A stretch of DNA of 64,000 bases from JANLVI01 sp031363915 (GCA_031363915.1 JANLVI010000027.1:14581-78580); one strand, 5' to 3'; shown: positions 17,923 to 27,276, counted from the stretch's first letter. Notes: a model not told the origin generated them from the sequence alone. Translations and numbers: made by a program.

Positions 17923-18567
17923 ATGAGCGACATCTCCGACATCCGCCTCAGCTACGAACGCGCCGCCCTCGATGAGAGCGACGTTGCTCGCGACCCTTTC
18001 GCGCAGTTTAAAGCGTGGCTCGACGAAGCACTCGCCGCGGAGATCGTCGAGCCGAACGCCATGACGGTCGCGACCGTCGGCATCGACGGCCAGCCCTCAG
18101 CGCGCATCGTGCTCTTACGGGGCTACGACGAACGCGGCATGGTGTTCTTTACGAACTATGAGAGCCAAAAAGGCCACGAGATCGCAACGACGCCGCGCGC
18201 CGCGCTGCTCTTTTTTTGGGCGTCACTCGAACGGCAAATCCGTATCGAAGGTCCGGTCGAGCGACTCTCGGCGGCCGACTCGGATGCCTACTTCGAAAAG
18301 CGCCCGCGCGGCCACCGCCTCTCGGCGTGGGCGTCGCCGCAGTCGAGCAAAGTGGCAAGTCGAGCCGAACTCGACGAGCGGATGCAGAAATTCGACGAGC
18401 AATTCGCCGGTGTGGACGTTCCGCGTCCCGAGCACTGGGGCGGTTTCCGTGTCAAACCGCTGCGTTTTGAATACTGGCAGGGGCGACGCAACCGCGTGCA
18501 CGACCGCATCGTCTTCCGACGTGTCGCAATCGGCACGCCGTGGATCGCCGAGCGGCTCGCGCCCTAG
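17923..18567 (+). CDS. pdxH: Pyridoxamine 5'-phosphate oxidase
   Basis: An FMN enzyme that makes pyridoxal 5'-phosphate. The 214-residue protein has the family's NAMTVATVGIDGQPSARIVL near residue 45, LLRGYDERGMVFFTNYESQKG near 63, a PRGHRLSAWASPQSS segment near 127 and the C-terminal signature FEYWQGRRNRVHDR near 184. It starts 15 bases after the VWA gene and converges on the DUF4337 gene, which ends 3 bases beyond it. Its PLP could serve bioA and bioF elsewhere in the window. Confidence 0.95.
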   Translation: MSDISDIRLSYERAALDESDVARDPFAQFKAWLDEALAAEIVEPNAMTVATVGIDGQPSARIVLLRGYDERGMVFFTNYESQKGHEIATTPRAALLFFWASLERQIRIEGPVERLSAADSDAYFEKRPRGHRLSAWASPQSSKVASRAELDERMQKFDEQFAGVDVPRPEHWGGFRVKPLRFEYWQGRRNRVHDRIVFRRVAIGTPWIAERLAP

Positions 18568-18570
18568 GCG

Positions 18571-19140
18571 CTAGTGCAAGAGGCCACCGTAAAGCGAGAC
18601 GGCGACGCCGATGCCGAACGCGCCTGCCGCGATCACGGTTAGGAGACGCGTCGTCGCAAGAGCCGAGATCGAGACGAGGACGATCGCGATTTCGAGAAAC
18701 GTGATTCCAATTTCCATCGTCTCGTAGCTGTGCAGGTCGTGGGCGCTCGTCTCATTCGCGTGGAGGGCATCACGTTCGTAGGCCCGCGCCTTGGCGAAAA
18801 TCGGTCTCTTCTCCGCGCGTTCGCGATCGACGACCGCTTGAAGCGGCGCGACGCTGCGAACGTTGCCTGAGGCGATCTGCGCTTCGTAAATATGCTGTTT
18901 GATACTGCGCGATTCGTACTCGTTATACGAATCGCTCGCGAGCGTCGTCAACCGCAGTGCTTCATTTTTCGCAACGAGTGCTAACGTCGATCGTTGTGAG
19001 GCGACGAGGTTCGCAAACGCCGCGATCACCGCGATGATGGCCGCCGCAATCGGAACCCATTTCGCTCCGTGGCGTTGAGAGGGGTGTTCGCTTCGTTCGT
19101 GCGCTTCTTCGAAGGCTTTGGCCGGCTGGAAATCGCTCAT
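18571..19140 (-). CDS. DUF4337-like membrane protein
   Basis: A 189-residue protein with an N-terminal hydrophobic segment (residues 28-46, WVPIAAAIIAVIAAFANLV), a soluble helical middle containing DSYNEYESRSIKQHIYEAQ, and two C-terminal membrane helices (about 138-185). This layout matches DUF4337, a family of unknown function. I chose ATG 19140; the frame is open further upstream but the extra residues look random. It is transcribed away from carB and converges on pdxH. Confidence 0.75.
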   Translation of the reverse strand: MSDFQPAKAFEEAHERSEHPSQRHGAKWVPIAAAIIAVIAAFANLVASQRSTLALVAKNEALRLTTLASDSYNEYESRSIKQHIYEAQIASGNVRSVAPLQAVVDRERAEKRPIFAKARAYERDALHANETSAHDLHSYETMEIGITFLEIAIVLVSISALATTRLLTVIAAGAFGIGVAVSLYGGLLH

Positions 19141-19240
19141 TACCAGAGCCGTTCTACCGTCGCCGGCGTGCAACTCCCCCGCTCCGAACGCAAGCCGGAC
19201 CGGAAGGTGTCCTCCTTGCGGGTCGCGCCGAGGACTCCCC

Positions 19241-22200
19241 ATGCTGCCGGACAACCTTTCGCAAGATATGTCCCGTCGCAGCGTTCTCGTCATCGGCAGT
19301 GGCCCGATCATCATCGGGCAAGCAGCCGAATTCGATTATGCCGGCGTGCAAGCGTGTCGGGCGCTGCGTGAGGAAGGCCTGCGGGTCATCCTCGTCAACT
19401 CGAATCCTGCGACGATCATGACGGACCCCGAGATCGCGGATGCCGTCTATCTCGAACCGCTCACGGTGCCATCACTCGAACGAATCATCGAACGCGAGCG
19501 CCCCGATGCGATGCTGCCGACACTCGGCGGCCAAACCGGTTTGAATCTCGCCGTCGAACTCTCCGAAGCCGGCGTGCTTGAGAAGTACAACATCGAGTTA
19601 CTCGGCACGCCGATCGACACGATCAAACTTGCCGAAGATCGCGAACGCTTCAAGAATAAGATGCTCGAGATCGGCGAACCCGTGCCGTCGTCGGTCATCG
19701 TTACGGATATCGAAGCCGGCGTCGCTTTTGCAGTCGACTACGACTATCCGCTGATCGTGCGCCCCGCCTACACCCTCGGCGGCACCGGCGGCGGCCTGGT
19801 GAATAATGAAGAAGAGCTGCGCGAAACGCTTGGCACGGGACTCGCCGCGAGCATCATCCATCAGGCGCTCGTGGAAACCTCGCTGCTCGGCTGGAAAGAA
19901 GTAGAGTACGAAGTGCTGCGCGATAGTGCAAATAACTGCATCATCGTCTGCAACATGGAGAATATCGACCCCGTCGGCGTGCACACCGGCGATTCGATCG
20001 TCGTTGCACCCTCGCAAACGCTCTCCGACAAAGACTACCAGATGCTGCGCACCTCGAGCATAAAGATCATCCGCGCGCTCAACGTTCAGGGCGGCTGCAA
20101 CATCCAGTTCGCACTGCATCCCGAGCGCAGCGAGTACATGATCATCGAAGTGAACCCGCGCGTCTCGCGCAGTTCGGCCCTCGCCTCCAAAGCAACGGGC
20201 TACCCAATCGCCAAAATTTCCACAAAGATCGCGCTCGGTCAAACCCTCGACGAGATCCCAAACCCCGTCACGGGCAAAACCAAAGCTGCGTACGAGCCGA
20301 CGCTCGACTACTGCATCGTCAAATTCCCGCGCTGGCCGTTCGATAAATTTCCTCTCGCCGATACGCGGCTGGGGACGCAGATGAAATCGACGGGCGAGGC
20401 GATGGGGATCGGCCGTACGTTTGCCGCCGCCCTCATGAAGGCGGTCCGCGGGCTCGATCTCAAATTCGAGACGCTCACCGGCGGCATGTATGAAGGCTGG
20501 AGTGACGACGAACTCGAGCGCACGCTCGTCACGCCGACCCACGAACGTCTCTTCGCCGTCTGCGAACTCTTGCGTCGCGGATACTCGATCGATGAGTTGC
20601 ACGAACTCTCGACGATCGACGAATTCTGGCTCGCTGAATTCGCCGCACTCGTCGCCCTTGAGGAACGCCTGCGCGCCGGAACGGCAACGCCGCAAGACTT
20701 CGACCTTGCAACCGAATCCGGCTATTCGAGTCGCGGCATCAACTCGCTCGACACGGAATCGGTCACGCCGTATACCGTCGGCAATGCCGCGTTCCGCATG
20801 GTCGACACCGCCGCCGCCGAGTTTCCCGCGCAATCGCCGTACTATTATCTCTCGCGCGGCGAGACGGACGAAATGCGCGTGACGCCGCACGAAGCGGTGG
20901 TCGTCGTCGGCAGCGGCCCGATCCGCATCGGTCAAGGCATCGAGTTCGACTATTCGTGCGTGCACGCCGCGTGGGCGCTGCGCGAAGCGGGCATGTCGCC
21001 GGTCGTCATCAACAACAATCCCGAAACCGTCTCAACGGATTTCGACGTTTCCGACGTGCTCGTGTTCGAACCGCCGGGTGCGGACGAAGTGCAAGCAACC
21101 TACGAAGCGACAAAGGCACGTGGGGTGATGCTCGCATTCGGCGGCCAAACGGCGATCAATCTTGCCGACGAACTGACGCGGCGCGGCGTGCGCATCGTCG
21201 GCAGCGACCAAAAATCGCTCGACATGGCCGAAGACCGCGAACAATTCGATGACGCCCTCACGCGCCTGGGTGTCGCACGCCCGGAAGGCCGCGCCGCAAA
21301 ATCATTCCGCGAAGCGCGCGTAATCGCACGCGAACTCGGTTTCCCCGTCCTCGTACGCCCGAGCTTCGTCCTCGGCGGACGCGGCATGGAAATCGTCTAC
21401 AACGAAGGCCAACTCGCCTCATACGTGGAGTCGGCTCCACCGATCCAACCCAAGGCCCCGCTTATGGTCGACAAGTACTTACGCGGGCTCGAAGTCGAAG
21501 TCGACGCTGTCTTCGACGGTGACGACATCTTGATCCCCGGAATCTTCGAACACGTCGAACGCGCCGGCATCCACTCCGGCGACTCAATTAGCGTGTACCC
21601 AACGCAGAACGTCGATGCCGACATGGAAATCCGCATCGTCGATGTCACGACAGCAATCGCTCGCGAACTCGGCATCCGAGGCCTGATCAATATCCAGTTC
21701 GTGATCCACCAGGGCCAACTCTACATCATCGAGGCCAACCCGCGCGCGAGCCGCACGGTTCCGATCATCTCTAAAGCAACGGGCATCAACATCGTCGCAG
21801 CCGCAACGCGAATCGCGCTCGGCGAAAAACTTCGCTACATGGATTTTGGAACTGGGCTTCGCCCAAAAGCCAGCTTCACCGTCGTCAAAGTTCCGGTCTT
21901 CTCATTTGCAAAAATGCGCGGCGTAGAAACGATCCTCGGCCCCGAAATGAAATCCACCGGCGAAGTCCTCGGCATCGACGACACGTACGCGGGCGCCCTG
22001 CGCAAAGGCTTCGTAGCCGCCGGCATCCGCATGCCAAAAACCGGAGGCCGGATCCTCGTCTCGATCTCAGATGAAGAGAAGAGCGAGTCAATCGAATTGA
22101 TGCGCCGCTACGTCAAACTCGGCTTCGCCCTGATCGCAACGCCCGGCACGCATAAACTGCTTACGGAAGCCGGTCTTCCCGCCGAACGAACCAACAAAAT

Positions 22201-22450
22201 CAGCGCCGGCTCACCGCACGTCCTCGACGTCATCACTTCACGCTCCGTCGACCTCGTCATCAACAACGCGACAGGCTCAAGAGAACTAACCGACAACTAC
22301 CGCATTCGCCGCTTCGCAGTCGAAGCGAGCATCGCGTGCCTAACGAGTTTAGACACCGCAGCAGCACTTGCAAGCGCCCTCGAATCCGGCGCGGGGCCCC
22401 CGCGAAGCCTGCAAGAATACCAAGCGACGTTCACCGTCGGAACCAAATAA
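19241..22450 (+). CDS. carB: Carbamoyl-phosphate synthase large subunit
   Basis: Makes carbamoyl phosphate from bicarbonate, ammonia and two ATP for pyrimidine and arginine synthesis. The product of about 1069 residues matches the usual ~1073. It has two ATP-grasp halves (VLVIGSGPIIIGQAAEFDYA near residue 15 and VVVVGSGPIRIGQGIEFDYS near 554), GGTGGG in the first ATP site and a C-terminal MGS-like allosteric domain. ATG 19241 follows a GAGG site; ATG 19268 is possible. The open frame extends upstream without family similarity. It is separated from carA by the Bat-type genes. Confidence 0.97.
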   Translation: MLPDNLSQDMSRRSVLVIGSGPIIIGQAAEFDYAGVQACRALREEGLRVILVNSNPATIMTDPEIADAVYLEPLTVPSLERIIERERPDAMLPTLGGQTGLNLAVELSEAGVLEKYNIELLGTPIDTIKLAEDRERFKNKMLEIGEPVPSSVIVTDIEAGVAFAVDYDYPLIVRPAYTLGGTGGGLVNNEEELRETLGTGLAASIIHQALVETSLLGWKEVEYEVLRDSANNCIIVCNMENIDPVGVHTGDSIVVAPSQTLSDKDYQMLRTSSIKIIRALNVQGGCNIQFALHPERSEYMIIEVNPRVSRSSALASKATGYPIAKISTKIALGQTLDEIPNPVTGKTKAAYEPTLDYCIVKFPRWPFDKFPLADTRLGTQMKSTGEAMGIGRTFAAALMKAVRGLDLKFETLTGGMYEGWSDDELERTLVTPTHERLFAVCELLRRGYSIDELHELSTIDEFWLAEFAALVALEERLRAGTATPQDFDLATESGYSSRGINSLDTESVTPYTVGNAAFRMVDTAAAEFPAQSPYYYLSRGETDEMRVTPHEAVVVVGSGPIRIGQGIEFDYSCVHAAWALREAGMSPVVINNNPETVSTDFDVSDVLVFEPPGADEVQATYEATKARGVMLAFGGQTAINLADELTRRGVRIVGSDQKSLDMAEDREQFDDALTRLGVARPEGRAAKSFREARVIARELGFPVLVRPSFVLGGRGMEIVYNEGQLASYVESAPPIQPKAPLMVDKYLRGLEVEVDAVFDGDDILIPGIFEHVERAGIHSGDSISVYPTQNVDADMEIRIVDVTTAIARELGIRGLINIQFVIHQGQLYIIEANPRASRTVPIISKATGINIVAAATRIALGEKLRYMDFGTGLRPKASFTVVKVPVFSFAKMRGVETILGPEMKSTGEVLGIDDTYAGALRKGFVAAGIRMPKTGGRILVSISDEEKSESIELMRRYVKLGFALIATPGTHKLLTEAGLPAERTNKISAGSPHVLDVITSRSVDLVINNATGSRELTDNYRIRRFAVEASIACLTSLDTAAALASALESGAGPPRSLQEYQATFTVGTK

Positions 22451-22452
22451 AC

Positions 22453-22809
22453 GTGCGCGGTACGCTAGCCGAAAAAAAGCGAACGAAAACAACGATGATC
22501 GCCGTAATAATCGGACTCATCCTCTTCGTAATCGACGTATTCGCATTCAACGGCGACGACTTCACCTACGTTGTAGCCGGCGTGATAACGATAATGGCAG
22601 CAGCAAAATGGCTTCTAGCCTGGTACCCGCTACGAAAACGAGACCGAGCCCTACTCCTCGCGCTGGCAGCAGCCCCCTGGGTCGTAGCATACCTCGATTC
22701 CTATCCATCACTAAGAGCGGCAGCAGTAATAAACATCGCGTTGTTCGGCCTAGCACTAATCGTGCAATCCAAGATCAACGGTCGAGCCGAAGCGACGAAA
22801 AAGCCATGA
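22453..22809 (+). CDS. Small membrane protein
   Basis: A 118-residue ORF from GTG 22453 (or 104 residues from ATG 22495), directly after carB. It contains four hydrophobic stretches beginning AVIIGLILFVIDVFAF and ending INIALFGLALIVQSKI, with positive residues between them. No family is recognised. Its codons are strikingly rich in A-ending triplets (CTA, GTA, ATA, CGA) compared with the GC-ending codons of most genes here; the same drift begins in the 3' third of carB. Confidence 0.6.
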   Translation: MRGTLAEKKRTKTTMIAVIIGLILFVIDVFAFNGDDFTYVVAGVITIMAAAKWLLAWYPLRKRDRALLLALAAAPWVVAYLDSYPSLRAAAVINIALFGLALIVQSKINGRAEATKKP

Positions 22810-22850
22810 AGAACGAGGATTGGTGAATCTGGTGGCGGTGGGGTGTCTGA

Positions 22851-22931
22851 GCATTTTGTGAAGGCAGGATGCCGAGCACAAAATGTGAGCCAGTAGCACT
22901 TTCACAAGGATGTGAAAGTGCGGGCGTCCCG
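22851..22931. other. Multi-hairpin intergenic element
   Basis: Three adjacent hairpins lie between the small membrane protein and the Cys-motif protein. The first is CATTTTGTG (22852-22860) with CACAAAATG (22877-22885), enclosing an inner GGCA-GGA-TGCC hairpin. The second is GCACTTTCAC-AAGGAT-GTGAAAGTGC (22896-22921), a perfect 10-bp stem. The third is CGGG-CGT-CCCG (22921-22931). None is followed by a T-run, so a simple intrinsic terminator is unlikely. A REP-like repeat, an attenuator or a small structured RNA are the options. Confidence 0.55.
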
Positions 22932-23015
22932 ACCGGCACCATATCCCCCAAGCCTCAAGCCACAATCGTCCTAAAGCGCAGGCCGACCGACCAACCCACT
23001 CCAAAAGAGAATCAA

Positions 23016-23759
23016 ATGACCGAACGACCAGCAAGCGAAGCCCGCATCTACATCCTAGGCGGCAACGCCAGCACGCTTGCATTCGTCTCAAGCCTGCGCC
23101 CCGAAAACCGACAGATTACCGCTTGGCTAGCGCCGCTGGCCTGGACCCCAGTCGGCGTCGTCGTCGGTGAGGGATGGCAGCGGGTCAATATCGCAGCCGA
23201 CAACGTACCGGGCTGGGTCGATCAGACATTTTCGGCGGAAGACGATCGCGCATTCGTTTCATCGCTGCGTGATTTAGAAATGTTGATCCGCATCGGTTGG
23301 CATTCCGAAGCCCCGATCGCGCTGACGGAAGAATTGGTCTTGAACCCGGAAGATTTGCCGGAAGACGTGCTCGACGCCTTAGCGCACCCCGAAGATCAGC
23401 TAACGCAGTGCGCGGTCTGTAGGCGAACGTGCGTCCGCGACCACTTCGTGTGGAACGAACGCCGCCTCTGCGCCTGGGACTACCATGCGACGGTCTTCGG
23501 CAAACGCGGACCTTGGCAAGCAAAACCCTACGAAGAACGCTACTTCGAAACGCTGCCCAGTGCGAAATACGTCGCCCACGGACTGCTCGAAGATGTCGGC
23601 GTCGATGCGATCCTCGCCCTCGATGATATCGAAGAGCAACTCGCACGCAAGATCGTCAACGACGTAATGGACGCCGAACCCGAGAGCGCGCATCTTGCGG
23701 TGAGGACAGAAAGCGGCATGACGCTTTTGCGCGAACGTAAAGCGGAGCCGCGGCCCTGA
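23016..23759 (+). CDS. Hypothetical protein with a cysteine motif
   Basis: A 247-residue cytoplasmic-looking protein with no domain I recognise. It contains QCAVCRRTC at about residues 129-137 and a further Cys in RRLCAWDYH, suggesting a small zinc site in the middle. The ATG at 23016 follows an AAAAGAG-like site; the frame is open upstream through the structured element but that part reads as random. Its stop overlaps the presumed CTG start of the PBP gene, so it probably belongs with the PBP-kinase pair. Confidence 0.75.
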   Translation: MTERPASEARIYILGGNASTLAFVSSLRPENRQITAWLAPLAWTPVGVVVGEGWQRVNIAADNVPGWVDQTFSAEDDRAFVSSLRDLEMLIRIGWHSEAPIALTEELVLNPEDLPEDVLDALAHPEDQLTQCAVCRRTCVRDHFVWNERRLCAWDYHATVFGKRGPWQAKPYEERYFETLPSAKYVAHGLLEDVGVDAILALDDIEEQLARKIVNDVMDAEPESAHLAVRTESGMTLLRERKAEPRP

Positions 23760-25171
23760 CCGATCGCGCGATCGCACGGCTCGGACAACTTTTCGTTGTC
23801 CTCTTTGCGATCATCGCCATGCGCCAACTCTGGGTGCAGGTAGTCGATGGTCCGCGTCTGTCGGAGGACGCCCACAATCCGCGACGCGCGATGCTTGCAA
23901 CCGGCCGCGGTTCGATCGTTGCAAGCGATGGAACGCCGCTTGCGATCACGCGCGGCGAAAAACGGGTCTACCCACAAAGCGACATCATCGTCCACGCAGT
24001 CGGGTATGCATCGGCGCAGTATGGGACGTTCGGTTTAGAGGACGCGTTCAATTCAGTCTTGGCCGCGCGACCGATCGCAAACGATCCCATCGCGCAAGCG
24101 CGCGCGGTCTTCGGGAGCAAACATGCAGAACCGCGCGGAGCCGATGTCGTCACGACGATCGATATCCCGATTCAGCGCGCACTCATGGCGGGACTCGCTC
24201 AGCATGCGCGCGCGGCCGGCGTCGTGCTCGACCCCCGTACGGGTGCCATACTCGCGCTGGGATCGGTCCCGCTTTTCGATCCGAATAAACTCGGTGCGCA
24301 GTTTCCGAAACTTTTGGCCGATCCGGCAAAACCGCTGATCGACCGCAGCATCGATGGACTCTATCCACCGGGCTCGACGTTCAAGATCGTCACGGCCGCC
24401 GATGCCCTCGATGCTGGCACCGTCACGATGGATTCGAAATTCAACGACTCCGGCGGCTTCACTGTCGGCAACTTCACGGTTCGAAACGATGAAGAAGAAC
24501 GCACCGGCACGCAAGATCTGACCGGTGCTTTTGCACTCTCGAGCAACGTCGACTTCGCGATGATCGGCGTGCAACTCGGGGTCGATCAGTGGGTCGACTA
24601 CGCGCATCGCTGGGGCCTGGGCGATTCGCTCTCATTCGATCTTCCCGCTGCAAAAGATCACATTCCGAAAAAAGAGACGATCTCACCCTCGATCCTCGCG
24701 CAGCTCGCGTTCGGACAAGCGGACTTGCTGGTCACACCGATGCGCATGGCCGTCACCTGTGCGGCGATCGCCAATGGTGGAACGGTCCCGCGGCCGTATC
24801 TCGTGCGCCGCATCGCGGGCCAGGAAACGAGTCTTGCCGTGCGGGCCGAACAGCTCGCGCAGCCCATCTCGGCCGAGACGGCAGGGCACGTGCGCGATAT
24901 GATGATCGCGGTCGTCAAACGCGGTACCGGAACGAAGGCCGCGCTGCCGAACGTGACGGTGGCCGGGAAGACCGGGACGGCCACGAATCCCGCTGGGCGC
25001 TCTCACGCCTGGTTCGTCGCCTTTGCTCCGGCCGAGGCACCGGTGGTGGCAGTTGCGATCGTCGTCGAGAACGTTGGGTACGGGGGCACGTATGCCGCAC
25101 CGATTGCACGCAACGTTCTGCGGGTCGCCCTGGCCCGGCAGCGAACCTCAGTCGTAGGCAATGCACCGTGA
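23756..25171 (+). CDS. Class B penicillin-binding protein (PbpA-like transpeptidase)
   Basis: A peptidoglycan transpeptidase with the catalytic SxxK in GSTFKIVTA near residue 207, SxN in LSSNVDF near 265 and KTGTA near 405. The first ATG (23819) would delete the N-terminal membrane anchor. The only plausible start restoring it is CTG 23756, overlapping the previous stop and preceded by GGAG; it yields RLGQLFVVLFAIIAMRQL as an uncleaved anchor, as in actinobacterial PbpA. With the CTG start it is 471 residues. It ends in a GTGA overlap with the PASTA kinase, matching the familiar pbpA-pknB pairing. Confidence 0.9.
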   Translation: MTDRAIARLGQLFVVLFAIIAMRQLWVQVVDGPRLSEDAHNPRRAMLATGRGSIVASDGTPLAITRGEKRVYPQSDIIVHAVGYASAQYGTFGLEDAFNSVLAARPIANDPIAQARAVFGSKHAEPRGADVVTTIDIPIQRALMAGLAQHARAAGVVLDPRTGAILALGSVPLFDPNKLGAQFPKLLADPAKPLIDRSIDGLYPPGSTFKIVTAADALDAGTVTMDSKFNDSGGFTVGNFTVRNDEEERTGTQDLTGAFALSSNVDFAMIGVQLGVDQWVDYAHRWGLGDSLSFDLPAAKDHIPKKETISPSILAQLAFGQADLLVTPMRMAVTCAAIANGGTVPRPYLVRRIAGQETSLAVRAEQLAQPISAETAGHVRDMMIAVVKRGTGTKAALPNVTVAGKTGTATNPAGRSHAWFVAFAPAEAPVVAVAIVVENVGYGGTYAAPIARNVLRVALARQRTSVVGNAP

Positions 25172-27276
25172 ACGAACGCATCTTTAACAACCGCTATCGC
25201 ATCGAAAGCCGCCTCGGCAACGGCGGTATGGCGATTGTCTATGCCGGCACGGACACGCTCCTGCGCCGCCGCGTTGCGGTCAAGGTGCTGCGCGATCAAT
25301 ACGCGGCCGACGATGACTTCGTGAAGCGGTTCTATTATGAGGCGCAGTCCGCAGCGAAACTCTCGCATCCCAACATCGTCAACGTGTACGACGTCGGGCG
25401 CGAGGGCGACGAGTACTTCATCGTCATGGAGCTCGTCGACGGCGAGACGCTGGCCGAGCAGATCGGACCGCATAAGTCGATCCCCGAACCCGTCGCGATC
25501 GACTACGCCGCGCAGATCGCAAGCGGCCTTGCCTACGCGCATCGACAAGGCATTCTCCACCGCGACATCAAGCCCGCCAACATCTTGGTCACCAAAGACG
25601 ATGTGGTGAAGCTCTCCGATTTCGGTATCGCGCGTGCCGTCGCCGAAAACGCAAGCGGCGTCACGCAGCCCGGCATGGTCATGGGGAGCGTCTACTACAT
25701 TTCGCCCGAGCAAGCGCAAGGGTTCGAGATCGACGAGACCTCCGATCTCTACGCCTTGGGCGTGGTGATCTATCAGATGGTGACCGGGACCTTACCGTAC
25801 GTTGGTGAGAACCCGGTGACGGTCGCGCTCAAACATGTAAGCGACCCCGTGCCGACGCTGCCCGCGGGCAGTGCGAGTCCGGCACTCGCCTCGATCGTCA
25901 CGCGGCTCCTACAGAAAAATCCGCGCGATCGTTTCCAATCCGCAAGCGACGTCGCGACGGCGCTTCGCGAAGCGCGCGAGCGCCCGACGGTCATGCAGAA
26001 CGTCGGCGTCGGCGTAATGGCCGACGGTGCGACGATGCCGATCCCGACGGTCCGCGCGCCGCAACCGCCGCCGCGCCGCGCCTCGTCGGCCGAACGTCCG
26101 CTCATTTCGGATCGTACGCCGCCGAACGGTATTCCGCGCGTCCCGCTCGAGGTCGTGGAAACGGCCCCGCGCCAGCCGATGATCTGGGTCGGTCTGCTCG
26201 CGCTCTTGCTCGCAGCCGCAGCCGCGGGTTTCCTGTTGTTCGGCCGTTCGGGTGCGCTTTTTGGCGCGGCAAAGAACATCGCACTGCCGGATTTTTCCGG
26301 CCAATCGTCTGCGCAAGCACAGCAAGCGATCATCAAACTGGGGCTCGTTCCGCGCGTGAGCGCGACGAGCGATCCGAGCGTTGCGCCCGACCGCGTCATC
26401 AGCGAGACGCCGACGAGCGGCACGAACGTCGCTCAAGGCGACACGATCGCACTGGTCGTGAGCAGCGGCGCGCCGTTGGTCGACGTCCCCGACGTCCGCG
26501 GCTACACGCGCGCTGCCGCTCAGCGCGAACTCGATCGAACCAAATTTAAAGCGCGCTTCGATGAGAAATTTGCAAAAGAAGCAAAAGACACGGTCATCGC
26601 GGAGTCCGGCGTCGGCACACGTTTGCGCGAAGGCTCGGTCATCACGCTCGTTGCTTCCAAAGGACTCGAACTGCCGCTGGTACCAAGCGTCGTGAGCCTG
26701 CCGATTGACGATGCAACGACGCAACTCGCCAAAATCGGTCTGAAACTCGTGGTCGCCGACCGCCAGTCGAGCGACAATATTCCGGCCAACACGATTGCAT
26801 CGCAAGATCCGAAGAGCGGCGTGCGGGTCGATCCCGGCACGGTTATTTCGGTCGTCTTGAGCACGGGCGCATCGCTCGTCGGCGTCCCCGACGTCGGCGA
26901 CAAAACGCGCGCCGAGGCAAGTGACGCACTGCGCGCCGCCGGCTTCGTCCCCGACATCGGCTACAGCGTGCAACCCTCGGATGCAAGCGGGAACGTCATC
27001 TCGCAGACGCCTTCCGCAAGCGCGCAAGCGCATCGCGGGTCGACGGTAAAGCTGCTGATCGCCGTACCGGGCACGGTCCCCGATGTCTCGGGCATGACGC
27101 TCGATGATGCAAAACGTGCGATCGAACTTGCCGGCTACACCGTGGGTAACATCACCTACGTGCAAGATGGCGAAGAAGGCAAAGTCATTCGCACCGAACC
27201 CGAAGCAAACGCCTCACTGACTCCTGGCGGCGCCGCCGTCACGCTCTACTATAACCAGCCGAGTGCGCCCAAATAA
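25168..27276 (+). CDS. pknB: PASTA-domain Ser/Thr protein kinase (PknB-like)
   Basis: A 702-residue transmembrane kinase. The Hanks-type kinase domain spans about residues 8-270, with GNGGMAIVYAG, the lysine in VAVKVL, HRDIKPANIL near 131 and the DFG motif in KLSDFGIA. A membrane helix follows near 332-353 (WVGLLALLLAAAAAGFLLF). Five extracellular PASTA repeats follow, beginning near IALPDFSG, VDVPDVRG, LVPSVVSL, VGVPDVGD and TVPDVSGM. PASTA repeats bind muropeptides, so the kinase likely senses cell-wall state. GTG 25168 overlaps the PBP stop; the open frame further upstream is a shadow of the PBP gene. Confidence 0.95.
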   Translation: MNERIFNNRYRIESRLGNGGMAIVYAGTDTLLRRRVAVKVLRDQYAADDDFVKRFYYEAQSAAKLSHPNIVNVYDVGREGDEYFIVMELVDGETLAEQIGPHKSIPEPVAIDYAAQIASGLAYAHRQGILHRDIKPANILVTKDDVVKLSDFGIARAVAENASGVTQPGMVMGSVYYISPEQAQGFEIDETSDLYALGVVIYQMVTGTLPYVGENPVTVALKHVSDPVPTLPAGSASPALASIVTRLLQKNPRDRFQSASDVATALREARERPTVMQNVGVGVMADGATMPIPTVRAPQPPPRRASSAERPLISDRTPPNGIPRVPLEVVETAPRQPMIWVGLLALLLAAAAAGFLLFGRSGALFGAAKNIALPDFSGQSSAQAQQAIIKLGLVPRVSATSDPSVAPDRVISETPTSGTNVAQGDTIALVVSSGAPLVDVPDVRGYTRAAAQRELDRTKFKARFDEKFAKEAKDTVIAESGVGTRLREGSVITLVASKGLELPLVPSVVSLPIDDATTQLAKIGLKLVVADRQSSDNIPANTIASQDPKSGVRVDPGTVISVVLSTGASLVGVPDVGDKTRAEASDALRAAGFVPDIGYSVQPSDASGNVISQTPSASAQAHRGSTVKLLIAVPGTVPDVSGMTLDDAKRAIELAGYTVGNITYVQDGEEGKVIRTEPEANASLTPGGAAVTLYYNQPSAPK

